A stretch of 51,402 nt of DNA from a virus. Below the pieces are notes generated by a model. It was not told the origin of the DNA and did not search any database. It saw nothing but the letters and a program-made list of their open reading frames with translations. Positions 1 to 6,606 of the stretch are shown here, one piece after another. The position numbers and the translations under genes are program-made. Every line of letters begins with the position of its first letter. The first letter of the stretch is position 1. Location of the stretch: the IMG/VR virus record IMGVR_UViG_3300037847_004211, positions 1-51,402 of that record. The stretch is one strand, 5' to 3'.

Positions 1-323
1 ACGATGCTATAGGAAATACTTGGGCTGATGCGTCAGCACCTGCTGAACTTGTTATAGGTAGAAATAGTATACAAAGTAACGCTTATTTTAACGGTCATAT
101 TAATGACGTAGCTATATTTAGCGACGCGTTAACAAGTGGTGAAGTTTCTGCTATATATAATGAAGGAGCACCTAAAGATGAGTCTGATCACTCTGGTTTA
201 GTAGCTTATTATACTATGGAAGCTTATGTTGATAATGACACAACTTTAGCTGACGATTCTGCTAATAACAACACTATAACAATAACTAACAGTACGAATA
301 TAGACAGTTCAGACACACCTTAA
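1..323 (+). CDS. LamG/concanavalin-like virion appendage protein, C-terminal part (5' end lies at the other end of the window)
   Basis: This is an open frame from the first base to a TAA at 321-323, with codons starting at position 3. The visible residues include ELVIGRN, YFNGHINDVAIF and the pattern LTSGEVSAIYNEG, which are typical of the last strands of LamG/concanavalin A-like jelly-roll domains used for carbohydrate or surface binding. A short tail follows. The frame continues exactly from the gene that starts at 50871: the last base of the window plus bases 1-2 make one Asn codon. The joined protein would be 284 residues. It lies at the distal end of the virion gene run, so a tail-fibre or head-appendage adhesin is inferred. 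The family is fairly clear; the exact role is not. Confidence 0.7.
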   Translation, partial: DAIGNTWADASAPAELVIGRNSIQSNAYFNGHINDVAIFSDALTSGEVSAIYNEGAPKDESDHSGLVAYYTMEAYVDNDTTLADDSANNNTITITNSTNIDSSDTP

Positions 324-324
324 T

Positions 325-567
325 ATGGCAAGAAAATACGTAATAATAACAAGTGAAGATATAAGTTCCGTAGATTTTTCTCAAGTACAAGAAACCTCTG
401 CAAATACATTAAGATGGAATAATGACAATACAAAGACTTTTGTGAAGTTTGAGGGAAATACACCTAGCTTTTTAACAGATAAAACGCAATATACTTACAA
501 TCAAATGTTAGCTATTCTTAATGATGTAGATGGTGAGTGGTATATAGAAGACACTACTAGTATTTAA
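325..567 (+). CDS. small hypothetical protein (80 aa) downstream of the LamG protein
   Basis: An ATG two bases after the LamG stop opens an 80-residue acidic protein, so the two genes are almost certainly co-transcribed and translationally coupled. The sequence has a short beta-rich start (KYVIITSEDI) and a Trp/Tyr-rich end (GEWYIEDTTSI). I recognise no family. Its position suggests an accessory to the appendage, such as a chaperone or small virion component, but that is inference from context only. Confidence 0.6.
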   Translation: MARKYVIITSEDISSVDFSQVQETSANTLRWNNDNTKTFVKFEGNTPSFLTDKTQYTYNQMLAILNDVDGEWYIEDTTSI

Positions 568-584
568 ACAACATAGAAAAAATA

Positions 585-625
585 AATATAGTAGTTTAAT
601 ATTTATTTATTATATTTGAAAACTA
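585..625 (+). promoter_or_regulatory. Bacteroidetes-type promoter (-7 element TATATTTG at 611-618)
   Basis: TATATTTG at 611-618 matches the Bacteroidetes -7 consensus TAnnTTTG. It sits 23 bp before the ATG at 642, in the 74-bp gap after the 80-aa gene. There is no clear TTG at the -33 position. It would give the last three genes of the rightward arm their own transcript. Confidence 0.5.
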
Positions 626-641
626 ATTTAAATTTTATAAA

Positions 642-977
642 ATGGCAATAACAGGGAAACTAAATTTCAAAGGTATTGAATTACCAGAAGCTTACATAAA
701 CATAAACAAAGTACAATGGAGTCAAAAAAGAGACGTTGTATTTTCTAAAAATGATAAAGGAGAAATATCTCAAGAACCTATTAAAATTATAGTAACAGAA
801 TATCAATGCAATGTATATGCAGATGAAGAAACTAGAAAAAATTCACCTGACCAGGTACTAGTAAATGTTTCTGGTAGACTTGAATTAAGTGAAAAGAAAA
901 AAGATGGACATCTTTTAGAACAAGTTTACAATCATATGTTATCACAAGATAATTTTAAAGAGTGGAAAAAGTCTTAG
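642..977 (+). CDS. small virion-type protein, paralogue of the protein at 27814-28140
   Basis: A 111-residue protein starting MAITGKLNFKGIELPEAYI. It shares the start pattern MAxTGxLxxKG, a central VYxD, a Pro-Asp and a C-terminal LxxxxYxH with the 108-aa protein encoded at 27814. The two are therefore diverged copies of one family. The other copy lies among connector and ring genes, so this one may also be a small structural beta protein. It is the first gene behind the TATATTTG promoter at 611-618. No enzymatic motif is visible. Confidence 0.65.
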   Translation: MAITGKLNFKGIELPEAYININKVQWSQKRDVVFSKNDKGEISQEPIKIIVTEYQCNVYADEETRKNSPDQVLVNVSGRLELSEKKKDGHLLEQVYNHMLSQDNFKEWKKS

Positions 978-1210
978 AACAAATTCCTATATGGTTATCT
1001 GAATGGGAAGTAATAAATCAAAGAAATAGAAAAGAAACCATAGAGAATGTAGTTTGTAAAGGACATACAGTAAAAGACCTTTTAAACAATAAGGTGTTGA
1101 TAAATAGAGTTTTACGTAAGCACAAACCGACTGGAAAAATAGATAAATTCAAAGTCGTTAACATAAAACTAATTTCTCAACATGGATACGGACCCAAAGA
1201 AACAGAATAA
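962..1210 (+). CDS. hypothetical protein (82 aa), GTG start
   Basis: An open frame of 82 codons with a GTG start that overlaps the preceding gene by 16 bp and the following metallophosphoesterase by 29 bp. There is no in-frame ATG, so GTG is the only sensible start. The product is basic and helical (KETIENVVCKGHTVKDLLNNKVL) with a C-terminal basic/beta part. No family is recognised. The tight overlaps on both sides support a real coupled gene. Confidence 0.55.
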   Translation: MEKVLEQIPIWLSEWEVINQRNRKETIENVVCKGHTVKDLLNNKVLINRVLRKHKPTGKIDKFKVVNIKLISQHGYGPKETE

Positions 1211-2477
1211 TCAAGAAATAAAAAGGTACTTATTAGAGAATCCTAAACTACTAAATTCTAGATATTCTGAAACAGCAAAACTATTTAATACAACATACGA
1301 AGCTGTACGTAGTATAGCAAGACGTATAAGAAAACATTCTACTGAGCCAAAAGAAGTAGAAAAAAAATCATTTGTAGAACAAGAAAACACAGCTATAGTT
1401 ACCTGTGAAGATTCTACTAGAGTAAAATCATTAGAACAATTACTAAAAGCTTGCGATGTAGATTTATCATACTGGGAAGTAGATAAATACGATATAGGAA
1501 CATATGAAGTTACTGGTTTTGATAAAGAAAGAAAGCCAATAACTATAACAATGTTTAGAACAAAAGCCTGGCTTAAAAAAATTAATCCTTTATTAGACAT
1601 AAACAGAATTAGAAAAGAACTCGTAGAAGATTTAAAATCTATACAAATTAATCATAAAAAAATTAATTATGATTTAGGATATAAAGACGATGATGAGCAT
1701 TTGTTAGAAATAAGTGCTTTTGATTTACATTTAGGTAAAATAGGTATAGATGGGGATGAATATAGTTTAAAAATAGCAAGCGAAAGAATGATGAATGCTG
1801 TTGAACATTTACTTAAAAGAAGTAGCGGATACTACATAAATCAAATATTATTAATAGTAGGACATGATATGCTTAATGCAGACGGAGACTGGCCTGTACC
1901 TTCTACTACAAAAGGAACGCCACAATTTAACACAGACAAACATTTAACTATATATAGAGCAGCAAGAAAACTGTTAATTAGTGCTGTAAATTATTTAGCT
2001 GAGGTTGCGCCTGTTCATGTTATGGTAATACCAGGAAATCATGATAAAGAATCTATGATGCATATTGGAGATGCTTTAGAAATATATTATGAAAATAGTG
2101 AAGACGTTACCGTAGATAATGCTATGTGTCTAATGAAGGGATACCATTATGGAAAGTGTCTAGTTATATCTGACCATGGTGATGGTGCAAAAGTAAACGA
2201 CTTACCAGGAATAGTATCCCAACGATATAGACAAATATGGTCACAAGTACGTCATGTAGAAGTACATCGTGGCCACTTACACACTAACAAATCTACTAAA
2301 CTACAAGCAGTTGAAGAACTGCAAGGTTTGACTATACGCAATTTAAGCTCTTTATCAGCCACGGATGAGTGGCATGATGCTAAGGGCTACATTGGTAATA
2401 TAAAGAAAGCCAGCGCTTTCGTATGGTCTAAATACAATGGATTACAAGCTAAGTTAAACTATAATGTTAAAATTTAG
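1182..2477 (+). CDS. calcineurin-like metallophosphoesterase with N-terminal helix-turn-helix
   Basis: A 431-residue protein. Residues about 10-52 look like a helix-turn-helix (SETAKLFNTTYEAVRSIARR). The C-terminal half carries the dinuclear metallophosphoesterase motifs in order: DLH (181-183), GHD plus D234/D236, GNHD (285-288), DHGD (331-334) and GHLH (364-367). All metal ligands appear intact. Such enzymes cleave phosphomonoesters or phosphodiesters, including DNA ends (Mre11/SbcD type) and cyclic nucleotides. With a DNA-binding-like N-terminus a nucleic-acid substrate is plausible, but the substrate cannot be read from sequence. It is the last gene of the rightward arm, and its stop overlaps the convergent gene ending at 2467. 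Confidence 0.88.
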   Translation: MDTDPKKQNNQEIKRYLLENPKLLNSRYSETAKLFNTTYEAVRSIARRIRKHSTEPKEVEKKSFVEQENTAIVTCEDSTRVKSLEQLLKACDVDLSYWEVDKYDIGTYEVTGFDKERKPITITMFRTKAWLKKINPLLDINRIRKELVEDLKSIQINHKKINYDLGYKDDDEHLLEISAFDLHLGKIGIDGDEYSLKIASERMMNAVEHLLKRSSGYYINQILLIVGHDMLNADGDWPVPSTTKGTPQFNTDKHLTIYRAARKLLISAVNYLAEVAPVHVMVIPGNHDKESMMHIGDALEIYYENSEDVTVDNAMCLMKGYHYGKCLVISDHGDGAKVNDLPGIVSQRYRQIWSQVRHVEVHRGHLHTNKSTKLQAVEELQGLTIRNLSSLSATDEWHDAKGYIGNIKKASAFVWSKYNGLQAKLNYNVKI

Positions 2478-2850
2478 CTTTTACAAACTCTATTAGTTTG
2501 TTCATTTGTCTTCTATAAAACAAATCAAAATCCATTACTCTTGATACGCCATTGATGTCTATTTCTGATGGTTGTTCTTTTTCCCACCAGACATACAATG
2601 CGTTTCTTAATCTTTGAGATGGTGTTTTATTCTCAAATTCTCTATCTACTGCTGCTCTTTCAACAGCATCTATTTGTTTCTGTGATATAGCTGTAGTTGA
2701 TATAACTATATATCCAGGTTGTTTTAAGCATGAATATAATTTAGCTACTGTATCAGGTGATAACTCAGGTGTACCTATATTTACTCTTAAAGAATTGTCT
2801 GCTAGTGTACGTAGATTATCTACGCCACCTTCAAAAACTATTGTGCTCAT
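2467..2850 (-). CDS. conserved hypothetical phage protein (127 aa)
   Basis: A minus-strand gene of 127 residues, the last of the leftward operon. The N-terminal half appears alpha/beta (FEGGVDNLRTLADNSLRVNIG, then a PGYIVIST strand). The C-terminal half has the pattern PSQRLRNALYVWWE, followed by a helical basic tail. The start ATG overlaps the stop of the 57-aa gene at 2847-3020 as ATGA, indicating translational coupling. No function is recognised. Confidence 0.65.
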   Translation of the reverse strand: MSTIVFEGGVDNLRTLADNSLRVNIGTPELSPDTVAKLYSCLKQPGYIVISTTAISQKQIDAVERAAVDREFENKTPSQRLRNALYVWWEKEQPSEIDINGVSRVMDFDLFYRRQMNKLIEFVKAKF

Positions 2851-3020
2851 AATTTAAAATTTTTATTTTCTAACTCTTTTATGTATTCCATAAAGGCTTT
2901 TATATAATACACATCATCTGTTTTTAACTCCTCTAATCTGTAACCATTAAAGTAGTTAAACCCATCATTTACTCTGTCCATAAGATGGATAAAAATAGGC
3001 TTGTTCTCTTTTGTTTTCAT
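2847..3020 (-). CDS. small hypothetical protein (57 aa), coupled to the next gene
   Basis: A 57-codon gene read on the minus strand, from the ATG at 3020 to a TGA at 2849-2847. It begins MKTKENKPIFIHLMDRVND and ends with a charged helix (YIKELENKNFKL). It exactly fills the space between the structured leader at 3035-3103 and the 127-aa gene, with an ATGA overlap to the latter. Coding is supported by this fit and a balanced hydrophobic/charged pattern. Function unknown. Confidence 0.6.
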   Translation of the reverse strand: MKTKENKPIFIHLMDRVNDGFNYFNGYRLEELKTDDVYYIKAFMEYIKELENKNFKL

Positions 3021-3034
3021 AATTTAAATTTTAT

Positions 3035-3103
3035 TTATTACTTGGGAGAGCAATAGTATTAACGGTTACGGCAATATCGCCTTTATGCCCTCCCTCGTAA
3101 TAA
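3035..3103 (-). ncRNA. structured intergenic RNA element A (leader of the 57-aa gene)
   Basis: On the transcribed minus strand, UUAUUAC (3103-3097) pairs with GUAAUAA (3041-3035). Next, GGGAGGGC (3094-3087) pairs with GCUCUCCC (3051-3044), with one G-U. An inner GGC-GAUAUU-GCC hairpin lies between. The 15-bp helix ends 15 nt before the start codon. The core GGCGAUAUUGCC-GUAACCGU resembles the core of the element at 11924-11990. It is probably a cis-acting leader, attenuator or processing site; this is inferred from structure only. Confidence 0.5.
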
Positions 3104-3109
3104 CTTGTA

Positions 3110-3898
3110 TTATAATATTGTTACTTGTTTTTCGTAGCATAAGCTACCTAAAAATTCATGACCATAAGATGGCCAATAATTTTTTTCTATACATTGAGCC
3201 ATCATACTAAGCTCATCTCTGTATAATAATCTACCTTCATGTATTGTTTCATTTGATAGTTCAAAAACATTCAAAGCATACGGCTTTACTTTTTCTATAG
3301 CAACTATAAAAAATTTAGTAGCACCAACTGCATCCATATAAAATGCAGCTTGTTTGTGATATTTATATCTATTTACAGAATGTATAAATCCAGGACCAGC
3401 ATCTTGTGTAGTTTTAATATCAACTATTGTTCCGTCATCTTTTAGGTAATCAATCATGCTTTTACATTTGATTCCTGTTTTGATGTCTTGAAAAACTACA
3501 ATTTGTTCTGGTTTACCATCTGATAATAGATTTTTTACAAACTTATCTTGCTTTACTGCATGCACCAAGTCTTCAATCATATCATTTTCTTTGTGAGTAA
3601 TAACCTTTTTAAGATTTACTTCATCAAATTTTCTAAATTCTTCTTTACCAGCTTTTGTTCTTCTGTCTACATTTGGTGCTATTATATAGTCACGCATAAA
3701 CCATTCTGGTGTTAGTATTGCTGAATGTATTGCACTGCCTATTTTCATAGCTGCTGTTGGCTCAGGTCTATTGTGAAGCCAATGACGAAAATGAGCTGGT
3801 GATTTTTCAGATAATTTACTTAACATACTATTTGTAATGTAAATAGTATCATCATAATAATTATCTTGTGTTATGGAATGTTCGTTAATTATTTTCAT
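3110..3898 (-). CDS. RecE-like / PD-(D/E)XK exonuclease
   Basis: A 262-residue protein of the phage PD-(D/E)XK nuclease group related to the RecE C-terminal/YqaJ-like exonucleases. Motifs seen: an N-terminal ITNSMLSKLSEKSPAHFRHW region, GSAIH at 54-58, an acidic residue near 131, SMIDYL with D150, VDIKTT with D160 and K162, and a late YHKQAAFYMDA motif. The family degrades one strand of double-stranded DNA to feed single-strand annealing. The annealing protein (5736-6233), SSB-like protein and resolvase lie upstream in the same operon, which supports a two-component recombination system. It is preceded by structured leader B. Confidence 0.85.
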   Translation of the reverse strand: MKIINEHSITQDNYYDDTIYITNSMLSKLSEKSPAHFRHWLHNRPEPTAAMKIGSAIHSAILTPEWFMRDYIIAPNVDRRTKAGKEEFRKFDEVNLKKVITHKENDMIEDLVHAVKQDKFVKNLLSDGKPEQIVVFQDIKTGIKCKSMIDYLKDDGTIVDIKTTQDAGPGFIHSVNRYKYHKQAAFYMDAVGATKFFIVAIEKVKPYALNVFELSNETIHEGRLLYRDELSMMAQCIEKNYWPSYGHEFLGSLCYEKQVTIL

Positions 3899-3917
3899 TT
3901 GTGTGTATTTATAAGGC

Positions 3918-4011
3918 TAAGAAACCCTGCATAACAGGGTATTCTTAACACTAAACAAAACTTTATGAAATCACTTCGGAATAGAAAAGTAAAATCCGAA
4001 ATGCAAAGTTA
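3918..4011 (-). ncRNA. structured leader B with embedded -7 promoter element
   Basis: Two hairpins lie in the gap before the exonuclease gene. The first pairs 3918-3929 with 3935-3947 (12 bp, one bulged base, loop CATAA). The second pairs TTCGGA (3975-3980) with TCCGAA (3995-4000), enclosed by AACTTT/AAAGTT (3959-3964 and 4005-4010). CAAAGTTA at 4004-4011 is a minus-strand TAACTTTG promoter element overlapping the second stem. A leader transcript starting near 3998 would contain the first hairpin in its 5' UTR. Confidence 0.45.
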
Positions 4012-4017
4012 GTTAAA

Positions 4018-4299
4018 TTATTTTAATTCTTGTTCTTTTGATAATTTTTCATCATATTCTAGCATCATTTTCAATGTTTGTGATGCATTAGGTATTGACA
4101 TGGCATAGTCAAATAGATTTTTTTCATGCTCATTAGTATCTTCAGTATTACGATTTGTGTAATATTTATGAACCCATGTCAACATCATTATTTCATGATT
4201 GTGTATTGTTTGATTCATACCAGATAATAATTTAAATACATTATCTTCTACTTTAATTTTCTGTCCATCAATTTCAATTTTCTTTTTTCTATTTACCAT
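4018..4299 (-). CDS. hypothetical protein (93 aa)
   Basis: A minus-strand gene of 93 residues starting MVNRKKKIEIDGQKIKV. It is mostly helical with a charged C-terminus (DEKLSKEQELK) and no recognised motif. It follows the 67-aa gene with a one-base gap and lies inside the recombination cluster between the RusA-like and RecE-like genes. A role in DNA metabolism is possible by position only. Confidence 0.6.
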   Translation of the reverse strand: MVNRKKKIEIDGQKIKVEDNVFKLLSGMNQTIHNHEIMMLTWVHKYYTNRNTEDTNEHEKNLFDYAMSIPNASQTLKMMLEYDEKLSKEQELK

Positions 4300-4300
4300 T

Positions 4301-4504
4301 TTATTTTTCTTTAAATTTATATTTAGTCATATCGTTTCTAACAACTATTGTTGTTTTGTCTATAGCGTACGTATATTTTTTGAATTTAATTTTATTTTTA
4401 TATTCAACTAAACCGCTATACTTAAACCAATTATCAATATTAAATAATTTTTTTGAATTATATTTTTTATATTCTTTAAATAATGTTTGTTTCCAAGAAC
4501 TCAT
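4301..4504 (-). CDS. small basic hypothetical protein (67 aa)
   Basis: A very Lys/Tyr-rich 67-residue protein (start MSSWKQTLFKEYKKYNSKK). Its ATG overlaps the stop of the RusA-like gene as ATGA, so it is translationally coupled to the resolvase. Basic charge suggests nucleic-acid contact. No family is recognised. Confidence 0.55.
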   Translation of the reverse strand: MSSWKQTLFKEYKKYNSKKLFNIDNWFKYSGLVEYKNKIKFKKYTYAIDKTTIVVRNDMTKYKFKEK

Positions 4505-4863
4505 ATTATAGTTATATATACGCCTGCATTTTCTTTGTCTACTTCGTATATTTCAAATACAGGTATTAGTTGTGTACAATTATCATCTTCTATCCAATTA
4601 TATTTTACCATCAAATCTTGTATAGTTTGTGCTGGATTTATATAATCAAATTTTCTTCTACTATCTCTTATAAATTTAAAGGATATATAACATGGTTTTT
4701 CTTTACAGTCATATGCTTGTCTAAATTTGATAGCATTTTCTTCCATTTGTTGTGCAACTGCTTTGTAATATTTCATAACTGTTTTAGAGTTAATCAACAT
4801 TTTACCAGTCCATCTTTTGGAGTTCTTACTTGAAGGCACATTACCCTTTATAAATATCTGCAT
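4501..4863 (-). CDS. RusA-like Holliday junction resolvase
   Basis: A 120-residue protein with the RusA pattern: N-terminal strand FIKGNVPSSKNSKR, then KFDYINPAQTIQDLMVKYNWIEDD at about 71-94. In this pattern D73, N76, D83 and the D93-D94 pair correspond to the metal-binding acidic residues of RusA. The usual Lys after DxDN is replaced here. RusA enzymes are homodimers that resolve four-way junctions during phage recombination or late replication. The start codon directly follows a 14-bp leader stem (4865-4967), so expression may depend on RNA structure. Confidence 0.8.
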   Translation of the reverse strand: MQIFIKGNVPSSKNSKRWTGKMLINSKTVMKYYKAVAQQMEENAIKFRQAYDCKEKPCYISFKFIRDSRRKFDYINPAQTIQDLMVKYNWIEDDNCTQLIPVFEIYEVDKENAGVYITII

Positions 4864-4864
4864 A

Positions 4865-4979
4865 TTTAAGCCGAGATGTCATTAGCCCGTTCTAGGACAT
4901 ATAGAGCTCCCTGTAGTGTCCCTACTTACGGTATTATACCTCACGATATAATTCATCTCAGCTCAAATATACAAAAGTA
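4865..4979 (-). ncRNA. structured leader C ahead of the RusA-like gene, with tandem -7 promoter elements
   Basis: On the minus strand, UUUGAGCUGAGAUG (4967-4954) pairs with CAUCUCGGCUUAAA (4878-4865) as 14 continuous pairs including two G-U. The ATG is at 4863, so the helix stops one base before it. Inside are GGUA-UAA-UACC and GUAG/CUAC hairpins. TATATTTG (4971-4964) and TACTTTTG (4979-4972), two adjacent minus-strand -7 elements, overlap the 5' edge. This is most simply a 5' UTR that hides or positions the start codon. Confidence 0.55.
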
Positions 4980-4981
4980 TA

Positions 4982-5560
4982 TTAGAATGGTGCTTCTTCT
5001 TCTAGTGGCGAACTACCACTAGCATTATGTTGTTCTAATAAATATTGATATTGCTGTTTATCTTCTGGAGATAAAGGTTTGTTATAGTCTGGATTGTATG
5101 TAATTTGTTCTCCATCTTTACTACTCCAGCGATAACGTATCATTTTACCAATCTTTGGTTCACCTGTATCTCTGTTAGTAGTTAGATATTCTTCAAATGT
5201 AAATACTACATTAATCCATTTACCCATAGCTTCATCAAATGCTTCATTGTCTGTTGCAAAGTTTCTTACTCCTGCATTAACAAGAAAGTCTTTGAGTGAC
5301 TTTGCTTTCCATTCAGCTGATTTAGGTGGGTCTGTTTCTTTAATAACCCAAAATCTACATCTACCATTTTTATTGTCTTCTGTTACTACATCAAATTCAA
5401 TAAATGGAGAACCTTTGTAGTTCTCTTTATCTTGTGATGTAGTCATTCCTGTGATTTTACATCTATACGCACCTTCAGTAACATATTCTTTTTTTGTATT
5501 AGACTGTGCCTTAGGTTTTGTAGTTTGTATATCACCTAAATTAAATGCTTTTATACTCAT
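4982..5560 (-). CDS. single-stranded DNA-binding protein-like
   Basis: A 192-residue protein. The N-terminal two thirds read as a beta-rich OB-like domain (EGAYRCKITGMTTSQDKENYKG, FIEFDVVTEDN, RCRFWVI). The C-terminus is disordered and ends in LEEEAPF, a short acidic tail closing with Pro-Phe as in bacterial SSB tails that recruit repair and replication enzymes. It lies between the resolvase and annealing-protein genes, consistent with coating single-stranded DNA in recombination and replication. The OB fold is inferred from pattern, but the tail is clear. Confidence 0.7.
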   Translation of the reverse strand: MSIKAFNLGDIQTTKPKAQSNTKKEYVTEGAYRCKITGMTTSQDKENYKGSPFIEFDVVTEDNKNGRCRFWVIKETDPPKSAEWKAKSLKDFLVNAGVRNFATDNEAFDEAMGKWINVVFTFEEYLTTNRDTGEPKIGKMIRYRWSSKDGEQITYNPDYNKPLSPEDKQQYQYLLEQHNASGSSPLEEEAPF

Positions 5561-5736
5561 TATTTAGTTTTTATGTGACCTGCATCTATTAATCTATCTA
5601 GCGTACGACCATACCAACCTTGCAGGCGTAGGTATAGTTTATTGTCGTAAATGTATTGCCAAGCACTCATAAGTTCTTTTGTGCTTTTTGGTTCTTCTAT
5701 GCCTTCGCATAAACATATTGCTTTATACGAGTCCAT
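5560..5736 (-). CDS. small protein with a conserved LQGxYGR motif (58 aa)
   Basis: A 58-codon minus-strand gene from ATG 5736 to TAA 5562-5560. The sequence MDSYKAICLCEGIEEP... LRLQGWYGRTLDRLIDAGH resembles a small phage family with the pattern xLQGxYGRxxxxLIxxG (DUF7417-like; recalled, not searched). It overlaps its upstream and downstream neighbours by one base each (TAATG on both sides), which strongly supports it as a real gene in the recombination operon. Function unknown. Confidence 0.7.
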   Translation of the reverse strand: MDSYKAICLCEGIEEPKSTKELMSAWQYIYDNKLYLRLQGWYGRTLDRLIDAGHIKTK

Positions 5737-6233
5737 TACAATGCAGCTTTTAACGCTGTCTCTTGATGTGGTAATAAAGTATAGTTATCTATTTTAGATT
5801 TTACTAAATCTATTTTACCATCATTAAGAGCTTTTAACATAGCATTAAATTTATCTTCAGTTAAAGCTTCTTTTGTTTTTGGTGCACTTTGTTGTTTGAT
5901 AGCATTAGCAACTTCTTCATAAGAAGCTACAGATGTATCAATACCAATACCAAGATTACCAAGAGCACGACCAATAGCTGATGTTTCACAGTTTTCTATA
6001 AATGATGTCTTGTTAATAAAAGAAGAACCTTCTACTTCGTAGGCAATACCTGTACTTATAATTCTGTCATTTTCATTAAATACTGTTGCTTGAATTACAC
6101 ATCTGTTGTTATCAAGTTCTAGTATTGTAGTAGATAATGCCCAATCTTTGTAGTTAGAACGAAAGTGTTTGATTCTTTCGTTAACTTCTACATACTCTTT
6201 ACCTTTAATATTTACGGTTTTCAATTTCGTCAT
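5736..6233 (-). CDS. Rad52/Erf-type single-strand annealing protein
   Basis: A 165-residue protein. The first about 120 residues match the phage single-strand annealing/Erf-like domain: KGKEYVEVNERIKHFRSNY, a variable beta region (RIISTGIAYEVEG), then FIENCETSAIGRALGNLGIG and SVASYEEV. The family forms rings on single-stranded DNA and anneals complementary strands. A short helical tail follows. It overlaps the HU-like gene by ATGA upstream and the 58-aa gene downstream. With the RecE-like exonuclease it forms a Red/RecET-like pair. Confidence 0.85.
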   Translation of the reverse strand: MTKLKTVNIKGKEYVEVNERIKHFRSNYKDWALSTTILELDNNRCVIQATVFNENDRIISTGIAYEVEGSSFINKTSFIENCETSAIGRALGNLGIGIDTSVASYEEVANAIKQQSAPKTKEALTEDKFNAMLKALNDGKIDLVKSKIDNYTLLPHQETALKAAL

Positions 6234-6457
6234 AATTTAGTTTTGTATTTATTATAATTTTCAATAATTTTTTTACCAGTTCTAGTAGCTAGAACTATTT
6301 TTATAAACCTACGTATCATAATAGGTTTATTCTTCAATAGCAAAGTAATAGCTATTTCTTTAAACAATAGTTTTATAGTTTTTCTAACTAGTTTTTTTGG
6401 TAGCTTAGTATCATAAGCAACCTCATCATATATTTTATCTAGTTTTGACTTCCCCAT
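6230..6457 (-). CDS. HU/IHF-like small DNA-binding protein (tentative)
   Basis: A 75-residue strongly basic protein. The pattern DEVAYDTKLPKKLVRKTIKLLFKEI followed by NKPIMIRRFIKIVL resembles the helix-helix then start-of-beta-arm arrangement of HU/IHF proteins, where the usual text is ...VxLxGFGxF. The Gly-rich turn is missing, so the call is tentative. It lies directly upstream of the annealing protein (ATGA overlap) and would fit a nucleoid-type accessory in replication or recombination. Confidence 0.45.
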   Translation of the reverse strand: MGKSKLDKIYDEVAYDTKLPKKLVRKTIKLLFKEIAITLLLKNKPIMIRRFIKIVLATRTGKKIIENYNKYKTKL

Positions 6458-6606
6458 ATAAATTTTCTAACTAACATCATAAATAATGCTACAATAAAAA
6501 ATATAATTATTATAGGAATAATTTGCATAACTATCAATACAGACACACAAGTTAGTATAGCTGAAACTATTGGATTCTTTTTAATGAATTTAAAAGTCTT
6601 GTTCAT
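6439..6606 (-). CDS. small membrane protein (55 aa)
   Basis: A 55-codon minus-strand gene from ATG 6606 to TAG 6441-6439. It has a basic start (MNKTFKFIKKNP), then a long hydrophobic stretch rich in I, V, L and F that could form one long or two hairpinned membrane helices, and ends with RKFIWGSQN. It overlaps the helicase 3' end by 17 bp and the HU-like gene by 19 bp. Size and topology would fit a holin-like or membrane-anchoring protein, but nothing specific identifies it. Confidence 0.6.
   Translation of the reverse strand: MNKTFKFIKKNPIVSAILTCVSVLIVMQIIPIIIIFFIVALFMMLVRKFIWGSQN

Noticed and set aside
1211-1600. 129-codon minus-strand frame inside the metallophosphoesterase gene
   Set aside because: It lies entirely opposite a gene with clear motifs, in a region transcribed rightwards. 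No promoter element or partner gene supports it.
4570-4833. 87-codon plus-strand frame over the RusA-like gene
   Set aside because: A Phe/Ile/Cys-rich shadow of an AT-rich minus-strand gene with recognised active-site motifs.
4865-4979. Possible tRNA or tRNA-like gene in the stem-rich gap
   Set aside because: No T-arm consensus or anticodon-arm geometry could be found; it reads as a long-stem leader. No tRNA was recognised anywhere in the window.
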